Below are positions 1 through 14,024 of a stretch of DNA of 64,000 nucleotides, piece after piece. Source of the DNA: Gymnothorax reevesii (Eukaryota > Chordata > Actinopteri > Anguilliformes > Muraenidae); the NCBI GenBank assembly GCA_029721435.1, contig CM056574.1, positions 75,063,501 to 75,127,500 of the forward strand, written 5' to 3'. Within the stretch, counting starts at the first letter, position 1; every line of letters begins with the position of its first letter. The translations under genes were made by a program, and so were the position numbers. Under the pieces are notes generated by a model. It was given only the letters and a program-made list of their open reading frames with translations, was not told the DNA's origin and searched no databases.

Positions 1-3000
1 CGTAAAATTTGGAAAAACGCAGGAAATAGCTCATAGCTCTCTTCCTGTTTGGCAAAAAAATTTCAAAAAATTAACAATTGCGGAGAATGACTAATGCAAT
101 GATCATACCAAATTTCATGAACTTTCAAGCACTTTTATCTGAACATGGCCATATCTAGAGGGCGCTGTGGAGCCACCTGGTACCTCTCGATATAAAATAA
201 GCATATATCTATACTTGGGCGGACAATTTTATCAAGCTTGGAAAGTTTTAGGCAAATCCCACAAAGTATGTGGAATTGAAAGCAACTTCCTGTTTCATGG
301 CAGGACATCAAAATTCGCCGTGACGCCACAGATGCATCGTTCGATGAAATCAAAAAAGCTTCGCAATTTAACGTCAGCAAGGTTTTTAGATATTATATGC
401 CAAATTTTAAGTTGATCGGATAAAATCTCTAGGAGGAGTTCGTTAAAGTACGACACCTGTGAATGGCAAAAAAAATTTAAAAAGTTGCAATTTCAATTAA
501 AAATGGCAGCCTTCCTGTTGGGTCTAGGTCATGGCACCAAGAGACTTTTTTGTAGGTCTTGGCATATTCCACATGTCCTTTGAATTTCATACATGTGGGT
601 TTATCGGGCTGCGAGGGCTGCTTATTTGAAATTTTCCAGGGGGCGCTATAATGAAATCTTTGCCACGCCTATTTGTAAATTTTTTATCAGTGTAATAGGA
701 ATGATGGTCTTTAAAATTGTACAAAATTTTGTGAGTTTTTGAGCATGCTGAAACTCTCAAAAGGGTAATTCTTTTAAATATTGCATTGGGGGCGCTATAG
801 AGCCATGATGCCTCATTTACTGCCAATTTTTGTTTCAAATTGAAGACAATGTGACAAATAAAATTTAAGCTAAGTTTTGCAAGTTTTCGAGTATGCTAAG
901 GCCTTCAAATGTGTGTTCATAAAATTTGGAATAACGCAGGAAATGACTCATAGCTCACTTCCTGTTTGGCCAAAAAATTTCAAAAAAATCAGCACAGCCC
1001 AGAAAACCAAATGCAATGATCTGACCAAATTTCATGAACATTCAAGCACTTTTATATCAACATGGCCGTGTCAAGAGGGCGCTGTAGAGCCACCTGACCA
1101 CACCCACTCCAATATCAACAAATAGGTATATTTGGAATTAGACTATTATTAAGCCTGTAAAGTTTCACGTAAATCTCCCAAAGCATATGCTCATAAAATA
1201 AACTTCCATTTTCATGGCGGAACATCGAAATTCGCCGCGACACCACGGATACAAAGTTCGATGAATCCAAAAAAGCTTCGCAATTTAACATCGACGACGT
1301 CTTTCAATGTCATATGCCAAATTTTAAGTTGATCAGATAAAATCTCTAGGAGGAGTTCGTTAAAGTACAACACCTGTGAATGGCCAACAATCCAAAAAAG
1401 TTGCAATTTCAATTAAAAATGGTGGACTTCCTGTTGAGTGTAGGTCATGGCACCAAGAGTCTTTTTTGTAGGTCTCGGCATATTCCACATGTCTACCGAA
1501 TTTCATACATGTAGGTTTACCAGGCTGCGAGGGCTGCTTATTTAAAATTTTCCAGGGGGCGCTATAGTAATATTTTTGCCATGTATATATATAAGTTTTT
1601 TGTCAGAGTAATACGAATGATGGTCTTTATACATTTACAAAATTTTGTGAGTTTTAGAACATGCTGAGACCCTCAAAATGGCAATTCTTTTAAAAATCTG
1701 ATTGGGGGCGCTATAGAGCCATTGAGCCAAATTTAGTGTAAATTGATTTATAAAATTGAAGATAATAAGACAATTATAATTTGTGCAACTTTTTGCAAGA
1801 TTTCGAGTATTCTAAAGCATCCAAACATGTGTTTATAAAATTTGGAAAAACGCAGGAAATGGCGCATAGCTTACTTCCTGTTTGGCCAAAAAATTTCAAA
1901 AAAATTAAAATAACTCGACATAAACAATGCAATGATCACACCAAATTTCATGAACATTCAAGCACTTTTATCTCAACATGGCCGTTTCAAGAGGGCGCTT
2001 TGGAGCCACCTGACCACACCCAATCTAATATCAACATAAAGGTCTACTTGGAAGTGGACTCCTATAAAGCCTGTAAAGTTTTGCGCATATTTCACAAAGC
2101 ATGTGCGCGTAAAACCAACTTCCTGTTTCATGGCGGAACATCGAAATTCGCCGCGACGCCACGGATACAAAGTTCAATGAATCCAGAAAAGCTTCGCAAT
2201 TTAACATCGACAAGGTCTTAAGATGTTAAATTCAAAATTTGAAGTTGATCGGATAAAATCTCTAGGAGGAGTTCGTTAAAGTACGAAGCCGGTGAATGGC
2301 AAAAAATTTAAAAAATTTGCAAATTCAATTAAAAATGGCGGACTTCCTGTTGAGTCTAGGTCATGGCACCTAGAGACTTTTTTTTAGGTCTTGGCATCGT
2401 ACACATGTCCACCGAATTTTGTACATGTAGGTCAAACACGCTGCGAGGGCTGCTTCATTGAAATTTTCTAGGTGGCGCTGTAATGCAATTTTGCCTTATC
2501 CATCTGTAAACCCTAAATCCTAGTTAAAAGTAAGACCTGCTTAATATGTTTGCAAAGCTTTGTGAGTTTTTAAGCATGCTGAGGGCCTCAAAAATGCAGT
2601 AATGTATTAGGGGGCGCTATAGAGCTACCATATCACACCCAGTGCCAAATGAGATATCGAATCAAAGAACGTAATATTTCTAGTCTATGAGCCAAGTCTG
2701 GTGAGTTTTCGAGTATGATAAAACCCTCAAAAATGTGTTCGTAAAATAAAAAAAAACGCAGGAAATGGCTCATAGCTCACTTCCTGTGAGGCAAAAAAAT
2801 TTCAAAAAAATTTACAAAAAAATTTATGATGACTACTATGACTCTATAAAATTTTGTGAGAATCCGAGCAAGTGCGTTCCAAAATGGCCGCGTGTTTGGT
2901 GGCGCAATAGAGCCACCGGGGCATGTCCAAGCACAAAAATAATAATACTTTGCAATTTTCACCACGACTGACGTGTGGGCAAATTTTTGTGAGTTTTCGT

Positions 3001-3226
3001 GCATGGCAAAGCCCTCAAAAATGCGTTCTCGCAGCAGAATAAAAAGAAGAAGAAGAAGAATAAAAATCCCATCAAAAACAATAGGTTCCTCGCACCTTCG
3101 GGGTCGGTGCTCGGGCCCTAATAATAAAAATCCCATCAAAAACAATAGGTTCCTCGCAACTTCGGTGCCAGGACCCGTTCCGGGCCCTGGCACCGGTCGG
3201 TGCTCGGGCCCTAATAATAATAATAA
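1..3226 (+). mobile_element. Helitron-like repeat, copy A (5' end outside window)
   Basis: This copy is non-coding. It holds four recurrences of the module anchor ACGCAGGAAAT (near 17, 937, 1849 and 2755), so the module period is about 0.9 kb. The 3' end has a short GAA run near 3045, then two successive terminal tails ending GGGCCCTAA near 3122 and 3213, then an AAT run that leads into copy B. The start lies before the window. The short open frames here differ between copies and have no protein signature, so I do not call genes. The assignment to a Helitron-like family is inferred from the 3' hairpin plus CTAA and from clean A|T junctions. Confidence 0.8.
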
Positions 3227-6200
3227 TTAAAGCTGCAAGCAGCGTTGAAAGGGCCCTCGCACCCCTCTTGCACGTTGGGGAGGCAGCAAAATCTAGATGG
3301 GTGCAGGTGTGCATTCACAGCCATTGGACACTGCTAGACTGTGAAAAATGTGGTTTCCTGCGGAGAGTGCAAAAATTTTCTGGAGGGGTGCTTTGATATC
3401 ATTTTGACATGCCCGTGCGCTAAATCTCCAGCATAGTAATTGTAACACCAGGCTCCTTGAGCATGTTGGTTTTTGTAATTTTTACAGCACGTTTAGACTC
3501 ACAAAAGAGATTTCTTTTAAAAATCTGATTGGGGCGCTATCGAGCCATTATGCCACATTTAGTGCCAATTGATGGATGACATTCGAGAGAATAAGACAAT
3601 TATAAATTGTGCAAGGTTCTGCAAGCTTTGGAGTATTCTAAGGCCTTCAAACATATGTTCATGAAATTTGGAAAATGCAGGAAATAGCTAATAGCTCATA
3701 CCTGTTTGGCCAAAATAATAAACCATAACCCGGAAAGACTAATGCAATGATCACACCAAGTTTCATGAACATTCAAGCACATTTATCTAAACATGGCCGT
3801 ATCTAGAGGGCGCTGTGGAGCCTTCTGGCCACACTTGATCTAATATTAGCATATATTGATACTTGGGAGGACCATTTTATTAAGCTTGGACTGTTTCAGG
3901 GAAAACCCATGAAGTCTGTGGGAGTAAAACCAACTTCCTGTTTCATGGCGGGACATTGAAATTTGCTGCAACGCCATAGAAACAAAATTCGATGAATCCA
4001 AAAAAGCTTCGCAATTCAACATCGGCAACGTCTTTAGATACTATTAGCCAAATTTCAAGTTGTTCGGATGAAATCTCTAGGAGGAGTTTGTTAAAGTACG
4101 ACACCTGTGAATGGCGAAAAATCCAAAAAAGTTGCAATTTCAATTAAAAATGGCGGACTTCCTGTTGAGTCTAGGTCATGGCACCAAGTGTCTTTTTTGT
4201 AGGTCTCGGCATATTCCACATGTCTACCGAATTTCATACATGTAGGTTTACCAGGCTCTGAGACCTGCTTATTTAAAATTTTCCAGGGGGCGCTATAATT
4301 CAATTTTTGCCATGCCTATAAGTAAGTTTTTTGTCAAAGTAATTCAAATGATGGTCTTTATCCATTTAAAGAATTTTGTGAGTTTTTGAACATGGTGAGA
4401 CCCTTAAAAGGGCAATTCTTTCAAAAATCTGATTGGGGCGCTAAAGAGCCATTGTACCTAATTTAGTGTAAATTGATATATAAAATTGAAGACAATAAGG
4501 CAATTAAAATTTGTGCAACTTTTTGCAAGATTTCGAGTATTCTAAGGCTTCCAAACATGTGTTTCTAAAATTTGGAAAAACACAGGAAATGGCTCATAGC
4601 TCACTTCCGGTTTGGCCAAAAAATTTAAAAAAAATAATCATTCCCTGACATGACACATGCAATGATCACACTAAATTTCATGAACAATCAAGCACTTTTA
4701 TCTCAATATGGCCGTGTCAAGAGGGCGCTGTGGAGCCAACTGACCACACCCAATGTAATATCAACATATAGGTATACTTGAAAGTAGACTCTTATCAAGC
4801 CTTTGAAATTTCGCACAAATCTCACAAAGCATGTGCGCGTAAAACCAACTACCTGTTTCAGGGCGGAACATCGAAATTCGCCGCGATGCCACAGATACAT
4901 AGTTCGGTTGATACAAAAAAGCTTCGCAATTTAACATCGACCAGGTCTTTAGACGTCATATGTGAAATTTTAAGTTGATCGGATAAAATCTCTAGGAGGA
5001 GTTTGTTAAAGTACGACACCTGTGAATGGCGAAAAATCCAAAAAAGTTGCAATTTCAATTAAAAATGGCGGACTTCCTGTTGAGTCTAGGTCATGGCAAC
5101 AAGTGACTTTTTTTTAGGTCTCGACATATTCCACATCTCTACCGAATTTCATACATGTAGGTTTACCGGGCTGCGAGGGCTGCTTATTTGAAATTTTACA
5201 GGGGGCGCTATAATGACATTTTTGCCATGCCAATGTGTAAGCTTTTTATCAGAGTATTATGAAGTTTTCGAACATGTTGAGACCCTCAAAAAGGCAATTC
5301 TTTTATAAATCTGATTGGGAGCGCTATAGAGCCATTATGCCACATTAGGCTCCAACTGATGGATGACATTAAAGAGAATAAGACAATTATAATTTGTGCG
5401 AGGTTTTGCAAGCTTTGGAGTATTCTAAGGCTTTCAAACGTGCGTTCGTAAAATTTGAAAAAATTAGTCATGGCCTGCAATAACGAATGAAATGATCACA
5501 CAAAATTTCAGGAACATTCAAGCACTTTTATCTTAACATGGCCGTATCTAGAGGGCGCTGTGGAGCCACCTGACCACTCCCGATCTAATATTAGCATATA
5601 TCTATACTTAAGCGGACAATTTAATCAAGCCTGTGAAGTTTCACGCAAATCTCACAAAGCATGTGCGCGTAAAACCAACTTCCTGTTTCATGGCGGAACA
5701 TCGAAATTCGCCGCGCCGCCACGGATACAAAGTTCAATGAATCCAAAAAAGCTTCGCACTTTAACATCAGCAAGGTCTTTAGATGTCATATGCGAAATTT
5801 TAAGTTGATCAGATAAAATCTCAAGGAGGAGTATGTTTCAGTACGACGCCTGTGAATGGCAAAAAATTTAAAAATGGCGGACTTCCTGTTGAGTCTAGGT
5901 CATGGCACCATAGACTTTTTTTTTAGGTCTTGGCATAGTACACATTTCCACCGAATTTTGTACATGTAGGTTAAACACGCTGCGAGGGCTGCTTCATTGA
6001 AATTTTCTAGGTGGCGCTGTAATGCAATTTTGCCACGTCCTTCTGTAAACCCTATATCCTAGTAAATATTATGACGAGCTTAATAGGTTTGCAAAGTATC
6101 TTGAGTTTTCTAGTATGCTGAGGCCTTCAAAAATGCAATAATATAATAGGGGGCGCTATAGAGCTACTATGTAACACCCAGTGCCAAATGAGATATCGAA

Positions 6201-7588
6201 TCAAAGAACGTAATATTTTTAGTCTATGAGCCAAGTTTGGTAAATTTTCGAGTATGATAAAACCCTCAAAAATTTGTTTGTAAAATCTGAAAAAACGCAG
6301 GAAATGGCTCATAGCTCACTTCCTGTTTGTCCAAAAAATGCCAAAAAAATAATTACAGCCAAGAAAAACAAATAAAATGATCAGATTAAATTTCATGCAC
6401 ATTCAAGCATTTTTAACTCGACATGGCTGTGTCAAGAGGGCGCTGTGGAGCCACCTGACCACACCCAATCTAATATGAACATATAGCTATACTTGGAAGT
6501 AGACTTTCATCAAGCCTGTGAAGTTTCGCGCAAATCTCACGAAGCATGTGCGCGCAAAACCAACTTCCTGTTTCATGGCGAAACATCGAAATTCGCAGCG
6601 ATGCCATGGATACAAAGTTCGATGAATCCAAAAAAGCTTCGCAATTTAACATCGACAAGGTCTTAAGATGTCATATGCGGAATTTTAAGTTGATCGGATA
6701 AAATCTCTAGGAGGAGTTCGTTAAAGTACGACGCCTGTGAATGGCAAAAAATTCAAGAAATTTGCAAATTCAATTAAAAATGGCGGACTTCCTGTTGAGT
6801 CTAGGTCATGGCACCAAGAGACTTTTTTGTAGGTCTTGGCATAGTCCACATGTCCACCGAATTTTGTACATGTAGGTTAAACACGCTGCGAGGGCTGCTT
6901 CATTGAAGTTTTCTAGGTGGCGCTGTAATGCAATTTTGTCACAACCATCTGTACACTCAAACTCTTAGTAAAAAGTATGACCAGCTTAATATGTTTGCAA
7001 AGTTTTGTGAGTTTTCGAGCATGCTGATGCCCTCAAAAATGCAATTATGTATTAGGGGGCGCTATAGAGCCATAATGTCACATCAAGTGCCAAATGAGAT
7101 ATGGAATCAAAGAACTTAATATTTTTAGTTTATGAGCCAAGTTTGGTGAGTTTTCGAGTATGATAAGGCCCTCAAAAATGTGTTTGTAAAATCTGAAAAA
7201 ACGCAGGAAATGGCTCGTAGCTCACTTCCTGTGCGGCAAAAAAATTTCAAAAAAATTAACAAAAAAATTTATCATGACTGCTATGGCCCAATCGAATTTC
7301 GTGAGAATCCGAGCAAGTGCGTTCCAAAATGGCCTCGTGTTTGGTGGCGCTATAGAGCCACCTAGGCATGTCTAAGCACAAAAATAGTAATACTTTGCAA
7401 TTTTCACCACGACTGACGTGTGGGCAAATTTTTGTGAGTTTTTGTGCATGGCAAAGCCCTCAAAAATGCGTTCTCGCAGCAGAATAAAAAGAAGAAGAAG
7501 AAGAAGAAGAAGAAGAAGAAGAAGAAGAAGAATAAAAATCCCATCAAAAACAATAGGTTCCTCGCACCGGTCGGTGCTCGGGCCCTAA
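3227..7588 (+). mobile_element. Helitron-like repeat, copy B (five modules)
   Basis: The copy runs from TTAAAGCTGCAAGCAGC to GGGCCCTAA, 4362 bp, the longest complete copy here. Anchors lie near 3675, 4579, 6295 and 7201. A fifth, expected near 5460, has lost about 50 bp (AAAATTTGAAAAAATTAG replaces the anchor and the TTCCTGT motif). The tail holds a pure GAA tract (about 7486-7531), the motif AATCCCATCAAAAACAATAG, and the hairpin GCACC-GGTC-GGTGC 11 nt before the end. No coding content is seen. Confidence 0.85.
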
Positions 7589-10197
7589 TTAAAGCTGCAA
7601 GCAGCGTTGAAAGGGCCCTCGCCCCCTTCGTGCACGTTGGGGTGGCAGCAAGATCTTGATGGGTGCAGGTGTCCATTCACAGCCAATGGACACTGCTGGA
7701 CCACATACAATGTGGTATCCTGAGGGGAGTGCAAAAATTTTCTCGAGGACGCTATGGTACCATTTTGACATGCCTCTGCGCAATCTACAACGGAGTAATC
7801 GTAATACCGAGCTCCACGAGTGTGTTGGTTTTTGTTAATTTTCCAGCATGTTTAGACCTTCAGAAGAGCAATTCTTCTATATATCTGATTGGAGGCGCTG
7901 TAGAGCCATTATGCCACATTTAGTGCCAATTTATGGTTGACATTGAAGAGAAGAAGACATTTATAATTTGTGGGCTTTTGCAAGTTTTGGAGCATTCTAA
8001 GGCCTTTAAACCTGTTTTCGTAAAATTTGGAAAAACGCAGGAAATAGCTCATAGCTCACTTCCTTTTTGGCCAAAAATTTTTAGAAAATGAACCATTGCC
8101 CGGAATGACTAATGCAATGATCACACCAAATTTCATGAACATTCAAGCACGTTTATCTTAACATGGCCATATCTAGAGGGCGCTGTGGAGCCACCTGGCA
8201 CCTCCTGATCCAATATCAGCATATATTTATATTTGGGAGGACACTTTTATGAAGTTGGAAAGTTTCCGGCAAATCCCACCAAGTATGTTGGAGTAAAACC
8301 AACTTCCTGTTTCATGGCGGAACATCGAAATTCGCCGCGTCGCCTTGGATTCATCGTTCCATGAATCCAAAAAAGCTTCGCAATTTAACATCGGCAATGT
8401 CTCATAATATCAGTTGCCAAATTGTAAGTTGATCGGATAAAACCTCTCGGAGGAGTTCGTTAAAGTACGACACTTGTGAATGGCGAAAAATCCAAAAAAG
8501 ATGCAATTTCAATTAAAAATGGCGGACTTCCTGCTGAGTCTAGGTCATGGCACCAAGAGACTTTTTTTCAGGTCTTGGCATATTCCACATGTATACCAAA
8601 TTTCATAGATGTAGGTTTACCGGGCTGCGAGGGCTGCTTATTTGAAATTTTCCAGGGGGCGCTATAATGAAATTTTTGCCATGCCAATAAGTAAGTTTCT
8701 TGTCAAAGTAATACAAATGATGGTCTTTATACATTTAAAGAATTTTGTGAGTTTTTGAACATGGTGAGACTCTTAAAAGGGCAATTTTTTCAAAAATCTG
8801 ATTGGGGGCGCTAAAGAGCCATTGTGCCAAATTTAGTGTAAATTGATGTATAAAATTGAAGACAATAAGGCAATTATAATTTGTGCAACTTTTTGCAAGA
8901 TTTCGAGTATTCTAAGGCTTCCAAACATGTGTTGATAAAATTTGGAAAAACGCAGGAAATGGCGCATAGCTCACTTCCTGTTTAGCCAAAAAATTTCAAA
9001 AAAAAATAATATAACCCGACATGAACAAAGAAATGATCACACCAAATTTTATGAACATTCAAGCACTTTTATCTCAACATGGCCGTTTCAAGAGGGCGCT
9101 GTGGAGCCACCTGACCACACCCAATCTAATATCAACATATAGGTCTACTTGGAAGTGGACTCCTATAAAGCCTGTAAAGTTTCGCGCAAATTTCACAAAG
9201 CATGTGCGCGTAAAACCAACTTCCTGTTTCATGGCGGAACATCGAAATTCGCCGCGACGCCACGGATACAAAGTTCAATGAATCCAAAAAAGCTTCGCAA
9301 TTTAACATCGAGAAGGTCTTAAGATGTGAAATTCAAAATTTTAAGTTGATCGGATAAAATCTCTAGGAGGAGTTCGTTAAAGTACGAAGCCTGTGAATGG
9401 CAAAAAATTAAAAAAATTTGCAAATTCAATTAAAAATGGCGGACTTCCTGTGGAGTCTAGGTAATGGCACCTCAAGACTTTTTTTTAGGTCTTGGCATAG
9501 TACACATGTCCACCAAATTTTGTACATGTAGGTCAAACACGCTGCGGGGGCTGCTTCATTGAAATTTTCTAGGTGGCGCTGTAATGCAATTTTGCTACAT
9601 CCATCTGTAAACCCTAAATTATAGTAAAAAGTAAGACCAGCTTAATATGTTTGCAAAGTTTTGTGAGTTTTCAAGCATGATGAGGCCCTCAAAAATGCAA
9701 TTATGTATTAGGGGGCGCTATAGAGCTACCATGTCACACCCAGTGCCAAATGAGATATCGAATCAAAGAACGTAATATTTCTAGTCTATGAGCCAAGTTT
9801 GGTGAGTTTTCGAGTATGATAAAACCCTCAAAAATGTGTTCGTAAAATCTGAAAAAACGCAGGAAATGGCTCATAGCTCACTTCCTGTGAGGCAAAAAAA
9901 TTTCAAAAAAATTGACAAAAAAATTTATGATGACTACTATGACTCTATAAAATTTCGTGAGAATCCGAGCAAGTGCGTTCCAAAATGGCCGTGTGTTTGG
10001 TGGCGCTATCGAGCCACCGGGGCATGTCCAAGCACAAAAATAATAATACTTTGCAATTTTCACGACGACTGACGTGTGGGCAAATTTTTGTGAGTTTTCG
10101 TGCATGGCAAAGCCCTCAAAAATGCGTTCTCGCAGCAGAATAAAAAGAAGAAGAAGAAGAAGAAGAAGAAGAAGAAGAAGAAGAAGAAGAAGAAGAA

Positions 10198-10233
<36 letters not shown>

Positions 10234-10299
10234 TCCCATCAAAAACAATAGGTTCCTCGCACCTTCGGTGCCAGGGCCCGGTCGGTGCTCGGGCCCTAA
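7589..10299 (+). mobile_element. Helitron-like repeat, copy C (three modules)
   Basis: A complete copy of 2711 bp that abuts copy B with no spacer. Anchors lie near 8035, 8954 and 9857. Its tail has the longest microsatellite of the array, a GAA tract followed by an AAT tract (about 10144-10232), which makes spurious poly-Arg, poly-Lys, poly-Leu and poly-Phe open frames. It ends GGTGCTCGGGCCCTAA. Confidence 0.85.
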
Positions 10300-13200
10300 T
10301 TAAAGCTGCAAGCAGCGTTGAAAGGGCCCTCGCCCCCTTCGTGCACGTTGGGGTGGCAGCAAGATCTTGATGGGTGCAGGTGTCCATTCACAGCCAATGG
10401 ACACTGCTGGACTGCATACCTTGTGGTATCCTGAGGGGAGTGCAAAAATTTTCTAGAGGACGCTATGGTACCATTTGGACATGCCTGTGCACAATCTACA
10501 ACCGAGTAATCGTAATACCGAACTCCATGAGTGTGTTGATTTTTGTTAATTTTCCAGCATGTTTAGACCTTCAGAAGAGCAATTCTTCTATATATCTGAT
10601 TGGAGGCGCTGTAGAGCCATTATGCCACATTTAGTGCCAATTTATGGATGACTTTGAAGAGAAGAAGACATTTATAATTTGTGGGGTTTTGCAAGTTTTG
10701 GAGCATTCTAAGGCCTTTAAACGTGTTTTCGTAAAATTTGGAAAAACGCAGGAAATAGTTCAAAACTCACTTCCTGTTTGGCCAAAAATTTTTAGAAAAT
10801 TACCCATTGCCCGGAATGACTAATGCAATGATCACACCAAATTTCATGAACATTCAAGCACATTTATCTTAACATGGCCATATCTAGAGGGCGCTGTGGA
10901 GCCACCTGGCACCTCCTGATCCAATATAAGCATTTATTTATATTTGGGAGGACACTTTTATGAAGCTTGGAAAGTTTCACGCAAATCCCACCAAGTATGT
11001 TGAAGTAAAACCAACTTCCTGTTTCATGGCGGAACATCGAAATTCGCCGCGTCGCCTTGGATTCATCGTTCAATGAATCCAAAAAAGCTTCGCAATTTAA
11101 CATCGGCAATGTCTCATAATATCAGTTGCCAAATTGTAAGTTGATCGGATAAAACCTCTCCGAGGAGTTCGTTAAAGTATGACACTTGTGAATGGCGAAA
11201 AATCCAAAAAAGTTGCAATTTCAATTAAAAATGGCGGACTTCCTGCTGAGTCTAGGTCCTGGCACCAAGAGACTTTTTTTCAGGTCTCGGCATATTCCAC
11301 ATGTATACCAAATTTCATAGATGTAGGTTTACCGGGCTGCGAGGGCTGCTTATTTGAAATTTTCCAGGGGGCGCTATAATGAAATTTTTGCCATGCCTAT
11401 AAGTAAGTTTCTTGTCAAAGTAATACAAATGATGGTCTTTATACATTTAAAGAATTTTGTGAGTTTTTGAACATGTTGAGACCCTTAAAAGGGCAATTCT
11501 TTCAAAAATCTGATTGGGGGCGCTAAAGAGCCATTGTGCCTAATTTAGTGTAAAATGATATATAAAATTCAAGACAATAAGGCAATTAAAATTTGTGCAA
11601 CTTTTGGCAAGATTTCGAGTATTCTAAGGCTTCCAAACGTGTTTCTAAAATTTGGAAAAACACAGGAAATGGCTCATAGCTCACTTCCTGTTTGGCCAAA
11701 AAATTTCAAAAAAATTATCATTCCCTGACATGACACATGCAATGATCACACTAAATTTCATGAACAATCAAGCACTTTTATCTCAATATGGCCGTGTCAA
11801 GAGGGCGCTGTGGAGCCACCTGACCACACCCAATCTAATATCAACATATAGGTTTACTTGAAAGTAGACTCTTATCAAGCCTTTGAAGTTTCGCGCAAAT
11901 CTCACAAAGCATGTGCACGTAAAACCAACTACCTGTTTCAGGGCGGAACATGGAAATTCGCCGCGACACCACAGATACATAGTTCGATTGATACAAAAAA
12001 GCTTCGCAATTTAACATCGACAAGGTCTTTAGACGTCATATGCGAAATTTTAAGTTGATCGGACAAAATCTCTAGGAGGAGTTCGTTAAAGTACGACACC
12101 TGCGAATGGCGAAAAATCTAAAAAAGTTGAAATTTCAATTAAAAATCAAACTTCCTGTTAGGTCTAGGTAATGGCTCCAAGAGACTTTTTTTTAGGTATC
12201 AAGATATTCCACATGTCCACCGAAGTTCATATATGCAGTTCAACCACGATGCAAGGGCTGCTTATTTGAAATTTTCCAGGGGGCGCTATAATGCCATTTT
12301 TGCCACGCCTATATGTAAATTTTTTATCAGTGTAATAGGAATGATGGTCTTTAGAATTGTACAAAATTTTGTGAGTTTTTGAGCATGCTGAGACCCTCAA
12401 AAAGGCAATTCTTTCGAAAATCTGATTGGGGGCGCTATAGGGCCATTATGCCACAATTACTGCCAATTTCTGCCTCAAATTGAAGACAATCAGACAAATA
12501 TGATTTGTGCAAAGTTTTGCAAGTTTTCGAGTAAGCTAAGGCCTTCAAACGTGTGTTCCCAAAATTTGGAATAACGCAGGAAATTGCTCATAGCTCACTT
12601 CCTGTTTGGCCGAAAAATTAAAAAAAAATAGGCATAGCCCCAAAAAACAAATGTAATGATCAGACCAAATTTCATGAACATTCAAGCTCTTTTAAATCAA
12701 CATGTCAGTGGCAAGAGGGCGCTGTGGAGCCACCTGACCACACCCAATCCAAAATGAAAATAAAGGTATGTTAAGAAGTCGACTCTTATGAAGCCTGTAA
12801 AGTTTCGGGCAAATTTCACAAAGAATACGCGCATAAAACCAACTTCCTGTTTCGTGGCGGAACATCGAAATTCGCCGCGACGCCACGGATACAAAGTTCG
12901 ATGAATCCAAAAAAGCTTCGCAATTTAACATCAACAAGGTCTTTAGATGTCATATGCAACATTTTAAGTTGATCGGATAAAATCTCTAGGAGGAGTTCGT
13001 TAAAGTATGACGCCTGTGAATGGCAAAAAATTTAAAAAATTTGCAAATTCAATTAAAAATGGCGGAATTCCTGTTAAGTCTAGGTGATTGCACCAAGAGA
13101 CTTTTTTTAGGTCTTGGCATAGTACACATGTTTACCGAATTTTGTACATGTAGGTTAAACACGCTGCGAGGGCTGCTTCATTGAAATTTTCTAGGTGGCG

Positions 13201-14024
13201 CTGTAATGCAATTTTGCCACATCCATCTGTAAACCCTATATCCTAGTAAATAGTATGACCAGCTTAATATGTTTGCAAAGTTTTGTGAGTTTTCGAGCAT
13301 GTTGATGCCCTCAAAAATGCAATTATGTATTAGGGGGCGCTATAGAGCTACCATGTCTCACCTACTGCCAAATGAGATATCACATTAAAGAACTTAATAT
13401 TTTTAGTCAAAAAGCCAAGTTTGGTCTGTTTTCGAGTATGATAAGGCCCTCAAAAATGTCTTCGTAAAATCTGAAAAAACGCAGGAAATGGCTCATAGCT
13501 CACTTCCTGTCGGGCAAAAAAATTTCAAAAAAATTGACAAAAAAATTTATGATGACTGCTATCACCCTATAAAATTTCATTAAATCCGAGCAAGTGCGTT
13601 CCAAAATGGCAGCGTGTTTGGTGGCGCTATAGAGCCACTGGGGCATGTCCAAGCACAAAAATAATAATAATTTGCAATTTTCACCACGACTGACGTGTGG
13701 GCAAATTTTTGTGAGTTTTCGTGCATGGCAAAGCCCTCAAAAATGCGTTCTCGCAGCAGAATAAAAAGAAGAAGAAGAAGAAGAAGAAGAAGAAGAAGAA
13801 GAATAAAAATCCCATCAAAAACAATAGGTTCCTCGCACCTTCGGTGCCAGGACCCGGGCCCTAATAAGAAGAAGAAGAAGAAGAAGAAGAAAAATCCCAT
13901 CAAAAACAATAGGTTCCTGGCACCGGTCGGTGCCCGGGCCCGAAGAAGAAGAAGAAGAAGAAGAAGAAAAATCCCATCAAAAACAATAGCTTCCTCGCAC
14001 CTTCGGTCGGTGCTCGGGCCCTAA
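10300..14024 (+). mobile_element. Helitron-like repeat, copy D (four modules, triple tail)
   Basis: A complete copy of 3725 bp with anchors near 10750, 11665, 12573 and 13481. The 3' end is unusual. The terminal block (GAA tract, AATCCCATC motif, hairpin, GGGCCC) occurs three times in a row, ending near 13865, 13941 and 14024, with the blocks separated by GAA tracts. Unequal exchange at the microsatellite or collapsed nested insertions could explain this. Confidence 0.82.
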
